Shown here one piece after another: positions 1-10,189 of a DNA stretch of 10,189 bases. The stretch comes from Cephalothrix spiralis (lineage: Eukaryota; Nemertea; Palaeonemertea; Archinemertea; Cephalotrichidae). Within the stretch, counting starts at the first letter, position 1; each line of letters opens with the position of its first letter. The position numbers were made by a program, and so were the translations under genes. The DNA is taken from contig JAUCNG010416576.1 in NCBI GenBank assembly GCA_032353305.1, positions 1 to 10,189 of the forward strand, read 5' to 3'. The notes under the pieces were generated by a model. It did no database searches. It saw only the letters and a program-made list of their open reading frames with translations, and was not told the DNA's origin.

Positions 1-734
1 GTACTAGCTTTATGCTAGTTACTCCCCTTTCCATCATGACCTTTGGCAGAACTCGTAAAAATAACTGCATTGTATTGCACTAAAAATTATGCAACAGTAT
101 AATGTCAACAACATCAAGGGTCAAGGGAAATCACAAGGATATAGAATTTGAAGATAGGCCAATTAAAAAAATTATCCATATCAAACCATGCACGTATTAT
201 GTAAAGGAAATAGGGATAAGAATGAGGGGCTTATTTGTCATATAAGCACATAGGATAACAGAACAAAAACTTATTAATAAATAAACTTATAAATAGTCAT
301 TAACGCATTAAAAAACTGTTTATATACTCTCGCTTACAAGACGCGTTAGAAACGTAGGAATCTTTAGAAGAGAGGAAAACAATTTTTCGATTCAAAGTTT
401 TCTTAAATTCAGAATCAACTTTATATTGAGCAATCTTTATAACGTGTTCGAAGTGCTTCGATGACCCAGTCTATCGGTCATTGAATTATTAGTCCTAGAA
501 AACTAGTATAGCTAACGACTGCTCTAACTTTCTGTCGCGAAATACCAGTAGACTGAGTGCCTGATCGAATGGTACTATTCATCGTACTATCGAGGAAACA
601 GTAAAGGACAATCGGTCATATTGTAAGATTGACTGATAGACTGGATATTGGGACTAGTTCTAGGCTAAATGCATTTGTGAAGATCTAGATGAATATATCA
701 CAGGTGCAAATGTAAATTGTAAATTTGTAAAACC
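1..734 (-). other. 3' flank / 3' UTR of TDH, no other gene seen
   Basis: No coding frame of interest is seen on either strand. On the gene's strand I find no canonical AATAAA or ATTAAA within several hundred bases of the stop; weak hexamer variants (TATAAA at 420-425, AATATA at 422-427) are the best candidates for a polyadenylation signal and are not convincing. The stretch 445-675 contains several short inverted repeats, described separately. Confidence 0.5.
449..672. repeat. Cluster of short inverted repeats in the 3' flank
   Basis: CCAGTCTATCGGTCA at 466-480 matches the reverse complement of 630-644 with one mismatch. CCTAGAAAACTAGT near 494-507 pairs with ACTAGTTCTAGG near 653-664, apart from two extra bases. 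The two pairs are interleaved (A, B, A', B') and so could not form one simple hairpin. A small CGAAG/CTTCG hairpin sits at 449-460. This could be a decayed mobile element or chance. Confidence 0.35.
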
Positions 735-10102
<9,368 letters not shown>

Positions 10103-10189
10103 TTTCACCAATACTGTAAAATAATTTATTAGTATATTAGAAACACGAACCGACCTGGAGTCATGCATTTAGAGTATCTATACTGTAAC
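10103..10189 (-). promoter_or_regulatory. TDH: 5' leader of TDH with a possible 5'-UTR splice acceptor
   Basis: On the minus strand ATTATTTTACAG ends at 10114, preceded by the branch-point-like TACTAAT (10128-10134). If used, only 11 nt of leader lie in this exon before the ATG and the promoter is outside the window. The alternative is an unspliced leader, in which case an in-frame upstream ATG (10166-10168) would precede the preferred start. No TATA box or initiator can be assigned. Confidence 0.5.

Overview
The window is eukaryotic nuclear DNA, AT-rich and intron-rich, most likely from an invertebrate animal. Evidence for this is a protein-coding gene cut into small exons by GT-AG introns, tRNA-derived SINE copies in the introns, and several foldback (MITE-like) elements. 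Oligomers such as ACATGTACATGTA and the repeat content would fit a mollusc or another lophotrochozoan, but that placement is a weak inference.

One gene is recognisable. It lies on the minus strand and spans almost the whole window, reading from about 10102 down to 735. It encodes mitochondrial L-threonine 3-dehydrogenase (TDH), an extended short-chain dehydrogenase/reductase. Eight coding exons can be placed: 9988-10102, 9195-9237, 8573-8643, 7672-7887, 4603-4709, 4363-4453, 2898-3164 and 735-862. All seven introns are GT-AG, every junction keeps phase, and the spliced frame is 1,038 nt including the stop, or 345 residues. The NAD-binding GxxGxxG, the Ser/Thr and YxxxK catalytic residues and the family C-terminus are intact, so the gene looks functional.

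The rest is non-coding. Intron 7 (863-2897) holds a SINE copy and a foldback element of about 1 kb. Intron 6 (3165-4362) holds a GC-rich patch and a second, decayed tRNA-like element. Intron 4 (4710-7671) holds a perfect 2 x 60-bp tandem duplication, an AT simple repeat, a MITE flanked by TTAA, a 172-bp palindromic element and a SINE copy with a good tRNA-like head. Intron 2 (8644-9194) holds a head-less SINE copy close to the exon 2 donor. Intron 1 (9238-9987) holds a foldback element of about 330 bp. Nothing coding was found at 1-734 beyond the gene's stop, and no promoter is visible; the true 5' end probably lies beyond 10189, behind a possible 5'-UTR intron.

I found no undescribed multi-gene system. 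The items most worth a second look are the long foldback element, the SINE copies with different tRNA-like heads on a shared body, and the number of foldback elements inside one pre-mRNA.
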